A stretch of DNA of 64,000 bases from Deltaproteobacteria bacterium (GTDB lineage Bacteria; JADJOY01): positions 434,001-498,000 of the forward strand of contig JADJOY010000001.1 in the NCBI GenBank assembly GCA_016713535.1, given 5' to 3'. Shown in pieces: positions 1 to 8,788 of the stretch; the stretch's first letter is position 1, and each line of letters opens with the position of its first letter. The position numbers and the translations under genes are program-made. The notes beneath the pieces were generated by a model. That model searched no databases. It was not told where the DNA came from and saw only the letters and a program-made list of their open reading frames with translations.

Positions 1-50
1 CGGGAGGCACGCAGGGCCGCGGTGTCGCAAACGCAAGGGAGCGAGGAGCC

Positions 51-1296
51 GTGGACGAGGATTTTGACTGGTTCGCTGGAGTGATTGGGGCAACACGTTC
101 CATCAACTGTGCTCGATCGTGCGGGCCGGATCGTGCACGAAGCGTCCGTCCCCACTCGGGGGAGGGGCTCGCACAGCCGTGAAGCACCTGGATCACAGCG
201 GTGGCCGCGCCGATCGAGGGGCCGTAGGTGTCGAGACACCGCGAGCCATCGTGACGCGACAGCCGCCGCACAGGGCTTCGGCGCGTTCGCGATCAACCCA
301 GCGGGTCGATCGTTTCCGCGACCGCCTGAGCGTCGGCGGTGCGAAGGACGACCGACGGGACGGGTATGCATCGGCGATGCGTTGCGGACCGATCGACGCC
401 GCTTTCGGCAACTAGTGGCAGAAGACCCGCTGGTCACCGAGCTTCGCGAGGCGTCGCGTCTGCATCGACGAGTCACCGAACAGCTCGTGCGATGAGCAAC
501 CAGCTTCGTGACGAGCTCAACGGCTACTACCCGCAGGCGCTGGCGTCGCCCGGCGGCGAAGAGCCGTGGCTTTGGGCATTGCGGGAGCGCGTACCGACGC
601 CGCAGGCCGGTCGGCGCTTTGCGTTGGCCCGGCTGGGGGTGCTGAAGGACCATCGGATCGGCGCGTGACGTGCGAGGAGCTCGCGGCTGCGTTGCGTGCG
701 CCTGGGCTCGGTGTGAGTGCTGGGACGGTGCGTGCGGGTGAGCTGCACGTGCGGGTATTGGTTTGCGCAGCTGAAGATGGCTCACCGGCTGCGGCGCGAG
801 GTCGATGAACGGGTGACGGCGATCCTCGAGGAGATGACCAGGACGACTCGACCGAGCCGCCCGACGGATCAGCGCCAGGATTCCGCGCCGGCCGAGCGAT
901 CTGGCGGTGATCCGGTCCCCGCCGGCGCAGGGGACAAGGTGGTGAGCTGCGTAGTGGGCGAGGCGTATGAGCTGCTGCGTCGGCGGGGACGAGGAGCAGC
1001 TACGGCTGCTCTCGGGAGCGGCACCCGTGACCCGCCAGAGCGGCAAACGCCGGATCGTGGTGATGAGACGGGCGTGCAGTGAACGGCTGCGTACCGCGAT
1101 GCACTACTGGGCAGGGTGTACGCCCAGCACGATCCAAGGGTCAGGCGCTCTACCGAGCGGTGAAGGCCCGCGGAAGACCCACGGACACGCCTGTCGCATC
1201 GTCGCCGACCGCCTCTTCACGGTGCTCTTCGCCATGCTCCGCACTGGCACGCTGTATGACCCGACACGGAGGGAGGCGGTCATCGCCCTCACTTAA
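51..1296 (+). pseudogene. IS110-family transposase, decayed by frameshifts
   Basis: Joining fragments from all three plus-strand frames rebuilds one IS110-type transposase. The N-terminal DEDD-domain start (DWFAGV-like, about 67-85) is followed by VDRFRDR and AKDDRRD around 300-360. LRTDRRRFRQLVAEDP and LRDELNGYYPQAL (about 390-540) come next, then a C-terminal Transposase_20-like part with APVTRQSGKRRIVVMRRAC (1020-1080) and VADRLFTVLFAMLRTGTLYDP (1203-1263). A GTG at 51 preceded by GAGCGAGGAG is a plausible original start. No frame is open for more than about 140 codons, so the protein cannot be made as read. The IS ends and any bridge-RNA segment cannot be placed; the left flank leaves the window. 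Family assignment is from motif recall. Confidence 0.8.
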
Positions 1297-1644
1297 CTCG
1301 CCGTTGACACGAGGTGGGAAGTCCTACAGTCCCACGGTGTCTCCCGCGGTGGTTGTGTAGGGGAGGTGCGAGCGCCTGGAGCGCGGCCGCTCCGTCGGCC
1401 GCCGATGGTGTCGAGGCCGGCGCTGCGGGCGAGCTGACGCTCGCCCCTACAGTCCCACGGTGTCTCCCGCGGTGGTTGTGTAGGGGAGGGCGTGAGCCCT
1501 CCCGAACCCGAGGCCGCGGCCTGCGGGGGCGCGCCCTCCAGACCGATGTGCGGGCGGCTGGAGCGCCGCCGCTCCGTCGGCCGCCCAGCCCGTACGCAGC
1601 CGGTGCTTGACGCGCGCCTCCCGGCCGGTTCAGTTCGAGCGGTC
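1297..1644. repeat. Repeat-filled spacer before the helicase gene
   Basis: No gene is apparent here. A 44-bp direct repeat occurs at 1323-1366 and 1446-1489; it opens with CCTACAGTCCCACGG and closes with TGTGTAGGGGAGG, so its ends are short inverted repeats (CCTACA/TGTAGG). Two copies of a module reading GGAGCG..GCCGCTCCGTCGGCC lie at 1378-1403 and 1560-1585. A hairpin with 8-bp arms GGGAGGGC/GCCCTCCC and loop GTGA is at 1484-1503. All of these types recur elsewhere in the window between genes. The reading frame upstream of 1645 runs through these repeats, which argues that it is not coding. Confidence 0.7.
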
Positions 1645-4600
1645 ATGGCCGCGCGCCGATCGAGCCGATCTCGGCAGCCGTCGCCGCACCCGGCGCCACC
1701 CACCGAGGCGGCGGCCGATGACCCGCTCGGCTTCGCCCACGAGCCGACCCGCGCGTGGTTCCGCGAGTCATTCGCCTCGCCCACCCGCGCCCAGCAGCTC
1801 GGCTGGCCGGCGATCGCGAGCGGCGCCTCGACGCTGCTCCTCGCGCCGACCGGCTCGGGGAAGACGCTCGCCGCGTTCCTGGTCGCTCTCGACCGGCTGC
1901 TCTTCGCCGATCCGCGCCCCGCCGACGTGCGCGGCTGCAAGGTGGTCTACCTCTCGCCGCTTCGCGCCCTCGGCGTGGACGTGGAGCGGAACCTGCGGGC
2001 GCCGCTCGCGGGCTTGCGCACGCAGGCGGCGCGGATGGGGGCCGCGGCGCGGTCGATCCGGGTCGCGATCCGCACCGGTGACACCCCCGCCGGCGAGCGT
2101 CGCGACATGCTGCGCGAGCCGCCCGACGTCCTGATCACCACCCCCGAGTCGCTCTTCCTGCTGCTGACCTCGAAGAGCGCCGCCATGCTCGCGACGGTCG
2201 ACACGGTGATCGTCGACGAGATCCACGCGATGGTGGGGTCGAAGCGCGGCGCGCACCTGGCCCTCTCGCTCGAGCGGCTGGAGGCGCTGCGCGAGGACGC
2301 GACCCGCCCGCTGCAGCGGATCGGCCTCTCGGCCACGCAACGGCCGCTCGCCGAGGTGGCGCGCTTTCTGGGCGGCGGCACCGTCGCGGCGGGCGCCGAG
2401 GCGCCGTGGCAGCCGCGCACCGTCGAGATCATCGACGCCTCCGAGCCCAAGGTCCTCGATCTCAGCGTCGAGCTGCCGGCGAGCGTCGCCGACGAAGGCG
2501 GCCCCACCGCCGCCACCGAGCGCGACCCGCTCGGCGGCAAACCTCCACGCGCCGCCGATCGGCTGCCGAGCGGCCCCGCCGCGGCGGCGCCCGCGCTGCG
2601 TTCGGTGTGGCCCGCGATCCACCCGCGGCTCCTCGAGCTGATCCGCGCGCACCGCTCGACGCTGCTCTTCGTCAACAGCCGCCGCCTCGCCGAGCGCCTC
2701 GCGAACGCGCTCAACGAGCTCGCCGGCGACGAGATCGCCCGCGCCCACCACGGCTCGCTGGCGCGCGAGCAGCGCCTCGAGATCGAGGAGCGGCTCAAGG
2801 CGGGCGCGTTGCCGGCGCTCGTCGCGACGTCGTCGCTCGAGCTCGGGATCGATATGGGCGCGATCGACCTGGTGATCCAGATCGAGGCGCCGCCGAGCGT
2901 CGCCGCGGGGCTGCAGCGCGTGGGCCGCGCAGGCCACGGCGTGGGGGCCGTGTCGAAAGGCGCCATCTTCCCCAAGTACCGCAGCGACCTGCTCGCGTGC
3001 GCCGCGGTCACCGCGCGCATGGACGAGGCGCGCGTCGAGGAGACCTTCTACCCGCGGAACCCGCTCGACGTGCTGGCGCAGCAGATCGTCGGCATCGTCG
3101 CGCGCGCGCCGGTCACCGTCGAGCGGCTGCACCGCTGGGTGCGGGGCGCGGCGCCGTTCGCGGAGCTCTCCCGCGGCGTGCTCGAGGGAGTGCTCGACAT
3201 GCTCGCGGGGCGCTACCCGAGCGACGAGTTCGCGGAGCTGCGCCCGCGCATCAACTGGGACCGCGTCAGCGGCACGCTCACGGCGCGCGAGGGTGCGGCG
3301 CGGCTGGTGGTGCTCAACGCCGGCACCATCCCCGATCGCGGGCTCTACGGCGTCTTCCTCCAGGACGAGAAGGGCGGTCCCGGGCGGCGCGTGGGCGAGC
3401 TCGACGAGGAGATGGTGTTCGAGACCCGCCTCGGCGACGTGTTCGTGCTGGGAGCCTCGTCGTGGCGGGTCGAGGAGATCACGCCGAGCCAGGTGCTCGT
3501 CTCGCCCGCGCCGGGCGAGCCCGGGAAGATGCCGTTCTGGCGCGGCGAGGGGCTGGGGCGCTCGCCCGAGCTGGGAGCGGCGATCGGCGCCTTGAGCCGC
3601 GAGCTCGCGCGGCTCCCGCCCGCGGACGCGAAGCGGCTCCTCGAAGATCGCCATCACCTCGAAGCGGGATCGGCGGCGCTCCTCGTCGACTACCTCGGCG
3701 AGCAGGCGCAGGCGACCGGCGAGGTGCCGAGCGACCGCACGATCGTGGTCGAGCACTTCCGCGACGAGATCGGCGACTGGCGGGTGTGTGTGCTCTCGCC
3801 CTTCGGTGCGCGCGTCCACGCGCCGTGGGCCACGGCGGTGGCCGAGCGGCTGCGCGACGCGGTGGTCGGCGAGGTCGACGTCATGTGGTCGGACGACGGC
3901 ATGGTCTTCCGTCTGCCCGAGTCGGGCGAGGTGCCGCCGGTCGACTGGCTCTTCCCGGCACCCGAGGAGATCGAGGACCTGGTGGTGCGGAACCTCGCCG
4001 GCACCTCGCTCTTCGCGGGGCGCTTCCGCGAGTGCGCCGGGCGGGCGCTGCTCTTCCCCAAGCGCTACCCGGGCCAGCGCACGGCGCTCTGGCAGCAGCG
4101 CAGGAAGGCCCAGGACCTGCTCGGCGTGGCGGTGCGCCACCCGGGCTTCCCGATCCTCCTCGAGACCTACCGCGAGTGCCTGCGCGACGTCTTCGACCTG
4201 CCGGCGCTCACGCGCTTGCTGGCCGAGGTCCGCAGCCGCGCGATCCACGTGCGAGTGGTCGAGTCGGAGCGCGCCTCGCCGTTCGCATCGTCGCTGGTCT
4301 TCTCGTGGGTCGCGAACTTCGTCTACGAGGGCGACGCACCGCTGGCCGAGCGCCGCGCCCAGGCACTCACCGTGGACACGGCGCAGCTCCGCGAGCTGCT
4401 CGGCGAGGCCGAGCTGCGCGAGATCCTCGACGCCGCCGAGATCGAGGCCCACGAGCGCCGCCTGCAGCGCCTCGAGCCTCGCGCTCACGTGCCCCACGCC
4501 GACGCCCTCCACGATCTGATGCGGGCGCTCGGCGACCTCTCCCGCGACGAGCTGGTGGCGCGCGCAGACGCGGCCGAGGCGAGCCTCGACGCGTGGCTCG

Positions 4601-6306
4601 AGCGGCTGCGCCGCGAGCGCCGCGCGGCGCTGGTGTCGGTGGCGGGCGAGAAGCGTTTCATCGCTGTCGAGGACACCGGCCGTTACCGCGACGCCCTCGG
4701 CGTGGTGCCGCCGCGCGGCACGCCCGTGGTGTTCCTGGAATCGAACGCCGATCCACTCGCCGAGCTGGTGGCTCGCTACGCGCGCACCCACGGCCCGTTC
4801 GTCGCCGACGAGGTGGCGGCGCGCCTCGGCACCGGGCGCGCGCCGGTGCTGCAGGCGCTGGCGCGGCTCGCCGTGGCGGGGCGCGTGCTCGAGGGTGGTT
4901 TCTCGCCGGGGCGGCGCGAGACCGAGTGGTGCGACGCCGAGGTGCTGCGCGCTCTCAAGCGCCGGGCGCTCGCGCGGCTACGCCGCGAGATCGAGCCGGT
5001 GCCGCAGGCGGCGCTCGCGCGCTGGCTCGCCGAGTGGCAGGGAGTCGTGCGCCCGCGAGTGGGCCTCGACGCGCTGCTCACGGTGATCGAGCAGCTCCAG
5101 GGCGCGGCGATCCCGGCGTCGATCCTCGAGAGCGAGGTGCTGCCGGCGCGGGTCCGCAACTACACGCCGGCGATGCTCGACGAGCTCTGCCTCGCGGGCG
5201 AGGTGGTGTGGCGCGGAGTGGAGGCGAGCGGTCCGTTCGACGGACGGATCGCGCTCTACCTCACCGATCGCGCCGCCGAGCTGGTTCGCACGCCGGCGCC
5301 GCTCGAGGGCGAGCTCCACGACCGGATCCGCGCCGTGCTCCGCGAGCGCGGTGCGATGTTCTTCGCCGACCTCGCGCGCGAGCTCGGCGGCTTCCCTAAC
5401 GACCTGGCGGACGCGCTCTGGGACCTGGTGTGGAACGGCGAGGTCGCGAACGACACGCTGGCGCCGCTGCGGTCGCGGCTCGCTTCTGGTGCTCGCGAGG
5501 CGACCAAGCGCCGCGCCCGCGAGCGCTTCCGCAGTCGCCGCGTGGGGCCTCCGGGTACCGAGGGGCGCTTCTCGCTGGCGGAGCGGCTCGCCGTGTCCGC
5601 GCTCGCGTCCGGCGCCGCGCCGAGCGCCACGGTGCGCCGCACCGCGCTCGCGCGCCAGCTCCTCGAGCGCAACGGCGTGGTCACCCGCGAGGCCGTCGCC
5701 GCCGAGGGCCTCCCCGGCGGCTACGCCGGGCTCTACCCGGTGCTGCGCGCGATGGAGGAGGCCGGGCGAGTGCGACGCGGCTACTTCGTGGAAGGGCTCG
5801 GCGCCACCCAGTTCGCGCTACCCGGGCTCGAGGATCGCTTGCGCGCGCTGCGCGCGGTGAGCGAGCCGGGCGCCGTGCGGGCGCTCGCGGCGTGCGACCC
5901 GGCCAACCCGTACGGCGTGATCCTCGAGTGGCCGAAGGGCGCGGCGGCGGCGCGGCCGCAGCGGGTCGCAGGCGCGCACGTGGTGATGATCGACGGCGCA
6001 CTTCGCGCGTGGCTCGGGCGCACTGCGCGCAATCTGCTCACCTACCTGCCCGACGACGAGGCCGAGCGCGCCGAGGTGATGTGCTGGCTCGCGGAGGGCC
6101 TGGGCGCGGCCGTCGACGCGGGGACGATCGCGCCGCTTCACCTGGCCGAGATCGACGGCGAGCCGGCTGGAGAGCACCGCCTCGCGCATCCGCTCCGTGT
6201 GTCGGGCTTCGAGGCGACACGGACCGGGCTGGTGCGGCGCCGCCGCGCGCCCGACGACGACGCCGACGCCGACGAGAAGAGCGGCCCCCGCGATGCCCGA
6301 GGGTGA
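1645..6306 (+). CDS. lhr: Lhr-type ATP-dependent DNA helicase
   Basis: A large superfamily 2 DNA helicase of about 1553 residues, the usual Lhr length. Lhr proteins are 3'-to-5' translocases linked to DNA repair. Visible motifs in order: Walker A APTGSGKT near residue 70, DEIH near 193, SAT near 228, LLFVNSRRLAERL near 340, GIDMG near 402 and QRVGRAGH near 425. These are followed by a winged-helix region and the long Lhr C-terminal domain. The ATG at 1645 is preferred because upstream in-frame sequence is made of intergenic repeat modules. The gene is intact and overlaps the next gene by 14 bases. A long antisense frame within it is a codon-bias shadow. Function is assigned from family knowledge. 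Confidence 0.93.
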   Translation: MAARRSSRSRQPSPHPAPPTEAAADDPLGFAHEPTRAWFRESFASPTRAQQLGWPAIASGASTLLLAPTGSGKTLAAFLVALDRLLFADPRPADVRGCKVVYLSPLRALGVDVERNLRAPLAGLRTQAARMGAAARSIRVAIRTGDTPAGERRDMLREPPDVLITTPESLFLLLTSKSAAMLATVDTVIVDEIHAMVGSKRGAHLALSLERLEALREDATRPLQRIGLSATQRPLAEVARFLGGGTVAAGAEAPWQPRTVEIIDASEPKVLDLSVELPASVADEGGPTAATERDPLGGKPPRAADRLPSGPAAAAPALRSVWPAIHPRLLELIRAHRSTLLFVNSRRLAERLANALNELAGDEIARAHHGSLAREQRLEIEERLKAGALPALVATSSLELGIDMGAIDLVIQIEAPPSVAAGLQRVGRAGHGVGAVSKGAIFPKYRSDLLACAAVTARMDEARVEETFYPRNPLDVLAQQIVGIVARAPVTVERLHRWVRGAAPFAELSRGVLEGVLDMLAGRYPSDEFAELRPRINWDRVSGTLTAREGAARLVVLNAGTIPDRGLYGVFLQDEKGGPGRRVGELDEEMVFETRLGDVFVLGASSWRVEEITPSQVLVSPAPGEPGKMPFWRGEGLGRSPELGAAIGALSRELARLPPADAKRLLEDRHHLEAGSAALLVDYLGEQAQATGEVPSDRTIVVEHFRDEIGDWRVCVLSPFGARVHAPWATAVAERLRDAVVGEVDVMWSDDGMVFRLPESGEVPPVDWLFPAPEEIEDLVVRNLAGTSLFAGRFRECAGRALLFPKRYPGQRTALWQQRRKAQDLLGVAVRHPGFPILLETYRECLRDVFDLPALTRLLAEVRSRAIHVRVVESERASPFASSLVFSWVANFVYEGDAPLAERRAQALTVDTAQLRELLGEAELREILDAAEIEAHERRLQRLEPRAHVPHADALHDLMRALGDLSRDELVARADAAEASLDAWLERLRRERRAALVSVAGEKRFIAVEDTGRYRDALGVVPPRGTPVVFLESNADPLAELVARYARTHGPFVADEVAARLGTGRAPVLQALARLAVAGRVLEGGFSPGRRETEWCDAEVLRALKRRALARLRREIEPVPQAALARWLAEWQGVVRPRVGLDALLTVIEQLQGAAIPASILESEVLPARVRNYTPAMLDELCLAGEVVWRGVEASGPFDGRIALYLTDRAAELVRTPAPLEGELHDRIRAVLRERGAMFFADLARELGGFPNDLADALWDLVWNGEVANDTLAPLRSRLASGAREATKRRARERFRSRRVGPPGTEGRFSLAERLAVSALASGAAPSATVRRTALARQLLERNGVVTREAVAAEGLPGGYAGLYPVLRAMEEAGRVRRGYFVEGLGATQFALPGLEDRLRALRAVSEPGAVRALAACDPANPYGVILEWPKGAAAARPQRVAGAHVVMIDGALRAWLGRTARNLLTYLPDDEAERAEVMCWLAEGLGAAVDAGTIAPLHLAEIDGEPAGEHRLAHPLRVSGFEATRTGLVRRRRAPDDDADADEKSGPRDARG

Positions 6307-7099
6307 CACCCTCCACCGCACCGCGGCGACCCTCGGCGCGGCGCTCACCGGCGAGTTGATCACGGCGGCCTCGGCGCGTCCGTGGCGGAGCGCGCCCGCG
6401 ATCGACGCCGCGTCACTGGTGGGTCGCCGGGTGAGCGGCGTGCGCGCCGAGGGCAAGAACCTCTTGGTCGAGCTCGACGACGGCCGCTCGGTGCTCACGC
6501 ACCTGCGCATGACCGGCTCGTGGCACCTCTACCAGCCGGGCGAGAAGTGGTGGAAGCCCGCGTCGCGGGCGCGGCTGGTCATCGAGAACGCGCGCTACGT
6601 GGCGGTGTGCTTCAGCGCGCCGGTGGTCGAGCTGCTCACCGCGAGCGCGGTCCGCCGCCACCCCGGGCTCACGAGCCTGGGACCGGACATCCTCGGCGAC
6701 GACTTCGACGCGGGCGCCGCGGCGGCGCGGTTCCGCGCCGCGGACGACCTCACGATCGGCGACGCGTTGCTCCGCCAGCAGCTCGTGAGCGGGATCGGCA
6801 ACGTCTACAAGTCCGAGGTGCTGTTCGCGGTCCGGCTCGACCCGTGGACGAAGGTGCGCGACCTGAGCGACCCGGCGCTCACCGCGATCCTCGGCGAGGT
6901 CCGGACCCAGATGCGGAAGAACCTGGACGGCGCGCCGCGCCGCACCGTGTTCGAGCCGCGCGGCGAGCGCCACTGGGTGTACGGCCGCGATCGCCAGCCG
7001 TGCCTGGTCTGCGCGCGCCCCGTCGAGATGCGCCGCCAGGGGGATGCCGGCCGCAGCACCTACTTCTGCCGCGCGTGTCAGAAGGTGACGGGGGGATAG
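6293..7099 (+). CDS. nei: Nei/Fpg-family DNA glycosylase (Nei2-like)
   Basis: Bifunctional DNA glycosylase/AP lyase that removes oxidised bases, 268 residues. It opens MPEGDTLHR, giving the catalytic Pro2 and Glu3 after Met removal. AEGKNLL carries the conserved lysine near residue 52. SGIGNVYKSEVLF near residue 165-177 is the helix-two-turn-helix DNA-binding element. The C-terminus has a four-cysteine zinc finger, CLVC ... CRAC. The start ATG lies inside the end of lhr, so the two are translationally coupled. The same lhr-nei pairing is known from mycobacteria, which supports a shared base-excision or crosslink-repair role. MPEGDT-type openings are more typical of Nei than of Fpg. Confidence 0.92.
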   Translation: MPEGDTLHRTAATLGAALTGELITAASARPWRSAPAIDAASLVGRRVSGVRAEGKNLLVELDDGRSVLTHLRMTGSWHLYQPGEKWWKPASRARLVIENARYVAVCFSAPVVELLTASAVRRHPGLTSLGPDILGDDFDAGAAAARFRAADDLTIGDALLRQQLVSGIGNVYKSEVLFAVRLDPWTKVRDLSDPALTAILGEVRTQMRKNLDGAPRRTVFEPRGERHWVYGRDRQPCLVCARPVEMRRQGDAGRSTYFCRACQKVTGG

Positions 7100-7392
7100 G
7101 GCCGGCCGAGGGGCCGGCCGATCTCGGTGGAGGGCAGGCGCCGAAGGCGCCGTGCTCCGTCGGCGCCGCAGCGTCGACTCGGGATCGTCGTGGGCGGCCG
7201 CGGGGTTCGCGGCCCTCCATCGCTGGATCGACTAGCTGGAGCGCGGTCGCTCCGTCGGCCGCCCCGGATTCGCCGCGAGCGGCCGCCCCGCTCCCGACCG
7301 TAGGGGCGGGCCCAGTGCCCGCCCGCGGTGTCGGCGGCCGCGAAGGATCGCGGCCCTCCAGCCGGTCGATCCGGTTCGGGAGCCGGAGACGG
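7100..7392. repeat. Repeat mosaic between convergent genes
   Basis: This spacer lies between the 3' ends of the glycosylase (plus) and the glycosyltransferase (minus). It holds several palindromic modules: GGCCGGCCGAGGGGCCGGCC at 7101-7120; a GGAGCG..CGCTCCGTCGGCC module at 7238-7264; two GCGGCCCTCCA-type units near 7210 and 7345; and a hairpin with arms GGGCGGGC/GCCCGCCC and loop CCAGT at 7304-7324, preceded by GTAGG. No T-tract follows, so these are not classical terminators, though they could stop converging transcription. No coding sequence is seen. Confidence 0.65.
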
Positions 7393-8574
7393 TCAGCCGC
7401 CACCCGCGCCGCCGTAGGTGCGGCCTTTCCACACCACGGTGCGGTTGCCGCGCGAGACCAGCGCCGAGTTCCAGAGCACCGCGATCGCGAACCCGGCGGC
7501 GAGCGGCGTGAGCCAGAAGCTCTTGCGGTCGATGCCGTAGTAGAGGTCGAGGAGCCAGCGGCAGCCCGCCTGGGCGGCCATGGTGGTGGCGCCGATCATC
7601 GCGAGCAGCATCCCGGGGAAAGCGCTCGGCGCGTGCCACGCGTGCCACAGCCCGAACGGCACCAGCGCCCACGGCAGGAGCATCATCAGGCTGACGCCGA
7701 GTGTGCCGCCCACGACCACCGCGAGCTTCTGGTCGAGCCCCTTGAAGGTGACTCGGCTCCAGCCTTCCCAGAGCCGCGCGAGCGACACTTCGCGGGCGAG
7801 CTCGGCGATGCGCGTGCCGTCGGCGAGGACGAGCCCGAGCCCCGCGCTCTTCACCTTGCGCGCGAGCATCAGGTCCTCGACGATCTCGCCCTTCATCGAG
7901 CCGTGCCCGCCGATCGCCTCGTACGCGTCGCGGCGAAACAGCAGGAACGGCCCGGGCGCCATCGCCACGTCCGGGAACGCGGGGTCGTTCACCTGATCGG
8001 GCGGGATCAGGAAGAGCATCATCTCGTACATGAGCGGCTGCAGCAGCCGCTCCCAGAAGCCGGTGAAGCTGGTGCCGAGGAGCGCGGTGGTGAGCCCGGC
8101 GCCGCTCGCGAGTGCCAGCGCGTGGGCCTCGCGCAGGCAGCCGCGACGCAACGTCACGTCGGCGTCGAGGAGCAGGATGTGGCTACCCGCCGACGCGGCG
8201 ACGCCCTGCACGAGCGCGTGGTTCTTGCCGGCCCAGCCGGGCGGGCACTCGGCGCCGTTGACGAGCTTGAGGCGAGGTTCGTTCGCCGCGAGCCCGGCGA
8301 CGATCGAAGCGGTCGCGTCGCTCGAGCGATCGTCGACCACCACCACCTCGAAGTTCGGGTGGTCCTGCGCCAGCACGCTGGTGACGCAGCTCGCGATGCG
8401 GCGCTCCTCGTTCCGCGCCGGGATGATCACCGAGAAGAGCGGCGCGGGAGAGGGCAGGGGAAGCGGCCTGGGTGGCGGCAGCCGCGGGATGCCGCGGTGG
8501 TGGTCGACCTCGATCGGCGGGCCGAGCATCCAGAGCAGCATCACCAGCGTCGCGACGATCACCAGCGCGGACAC
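7393..8574 (-). CDS. Family 2 membrane glycosyltransferase (HpnB/CrtQ-like)
   Basis: Processive-type GT-A glycosyltransferase of 393 residues. An N-terminal membrane helix (SALVIVATLVMLLWML) is followed by the GT2 core: SVIIPARNE, VVVVDDRSSD and the metal-binding LLLDADVT. PPGWAGKNHALVQG resembles hopanoid-associated HpnB and carotenoid CrtQ enzymes. EDLML and a C-terminal W-rich segment precede two or three hydrophobic helices. The GTG at 8574 is chosen because GAGGGAGA sits just upstream and translation further upstream would run through a repeat element. The acceptor lipid cannot be read from sequence; hopanoid or carotenoid is a guess from the closest motif. It lies downstream of the GH3-family gene on the same strand. 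Confidence 0.8.
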   Translation of the reverse strand: MSALVIVATLVMLLWMLGPPIEVDHHRGIPRLPPPRPLPLPSPAPLFSVIIPARNEERRIASCVTSVLAQDHPNFEVVVVDDRSSDATASIVAGLAANEPRLKLVNGAECPPGWAGKNHALVQGVAASAGSHILLLDADVTLRRGCLREAHALALASGAGLTTALLGTSFTGFWERLLQPLMYEMMLFLIPPDQVNDPAFPDVAMAPGPFLLFRRDAYEAIGGHGSMKGEIVEDLMLARKVKSAGLGLVLADGTRIAELAREVSLARLWEGWSRVTFKGLDQKLAVVVGGTLGVSLMMLLPWALVPFGLWHAWHAPSAFPGMLLAMIGATTMAAQAGCRWLLDLYYGIDRKSFWLTPLAAGFAIAVLWNSALVSRGNRTVVWKGRTYGGAGGG

Positions 8575-8684
8575 GCGGTCTCCCTCATTCCCCTTCGGTC
8601 GAAGCCGCGGCGGCGAACGAGCCACGACTAGATGGGCCGGTTGGCCGGTCCCAGCGGGACCGCACGAGCGCAGCGAAGTGACTT

Positions 8685-8751
8685 GGGGGTGGGGCCCCGC
8701 CGAGACCGCGCTCTTGGCGGGGCGGGGGGCTGGAACAGCCCCCCGGGGCAA
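8685..8751. repeat. 67-bp double-hairpin dispersed repeat, copy 1
   Basis: Nearly identical to 25469-25535, with two differences seen by eye. It contains two successive hairpins. The first has 12-base arms GCCCCGCCGAGA/TCTTGGCGGGGC, with one G-T pair where copy 2 has A-T. The second has arms GGGGGGCTG/CAGCCCCCC with loop GAA at 8724-8744. It sits between the GH3-family gene and the glycosyltransferase on the minus strand. The second hairpin also occurs alone at 20424-20444 in the opposite orientation. Confidence 0.8.
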
Positions 8752-8788
8752 CGTCAGCGATGCCGAGCGCGAGCATTTCTCGTGCGCC

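Noticed and set aside
1768-4791. A 1007-codon open frame on the minus strand within the helicase gene
   Set aside because: It is a product of high-GC codon bias opposite lhr. It lacks recognisable motifs and is dominated by Arg/Ala/His-rich sequence.
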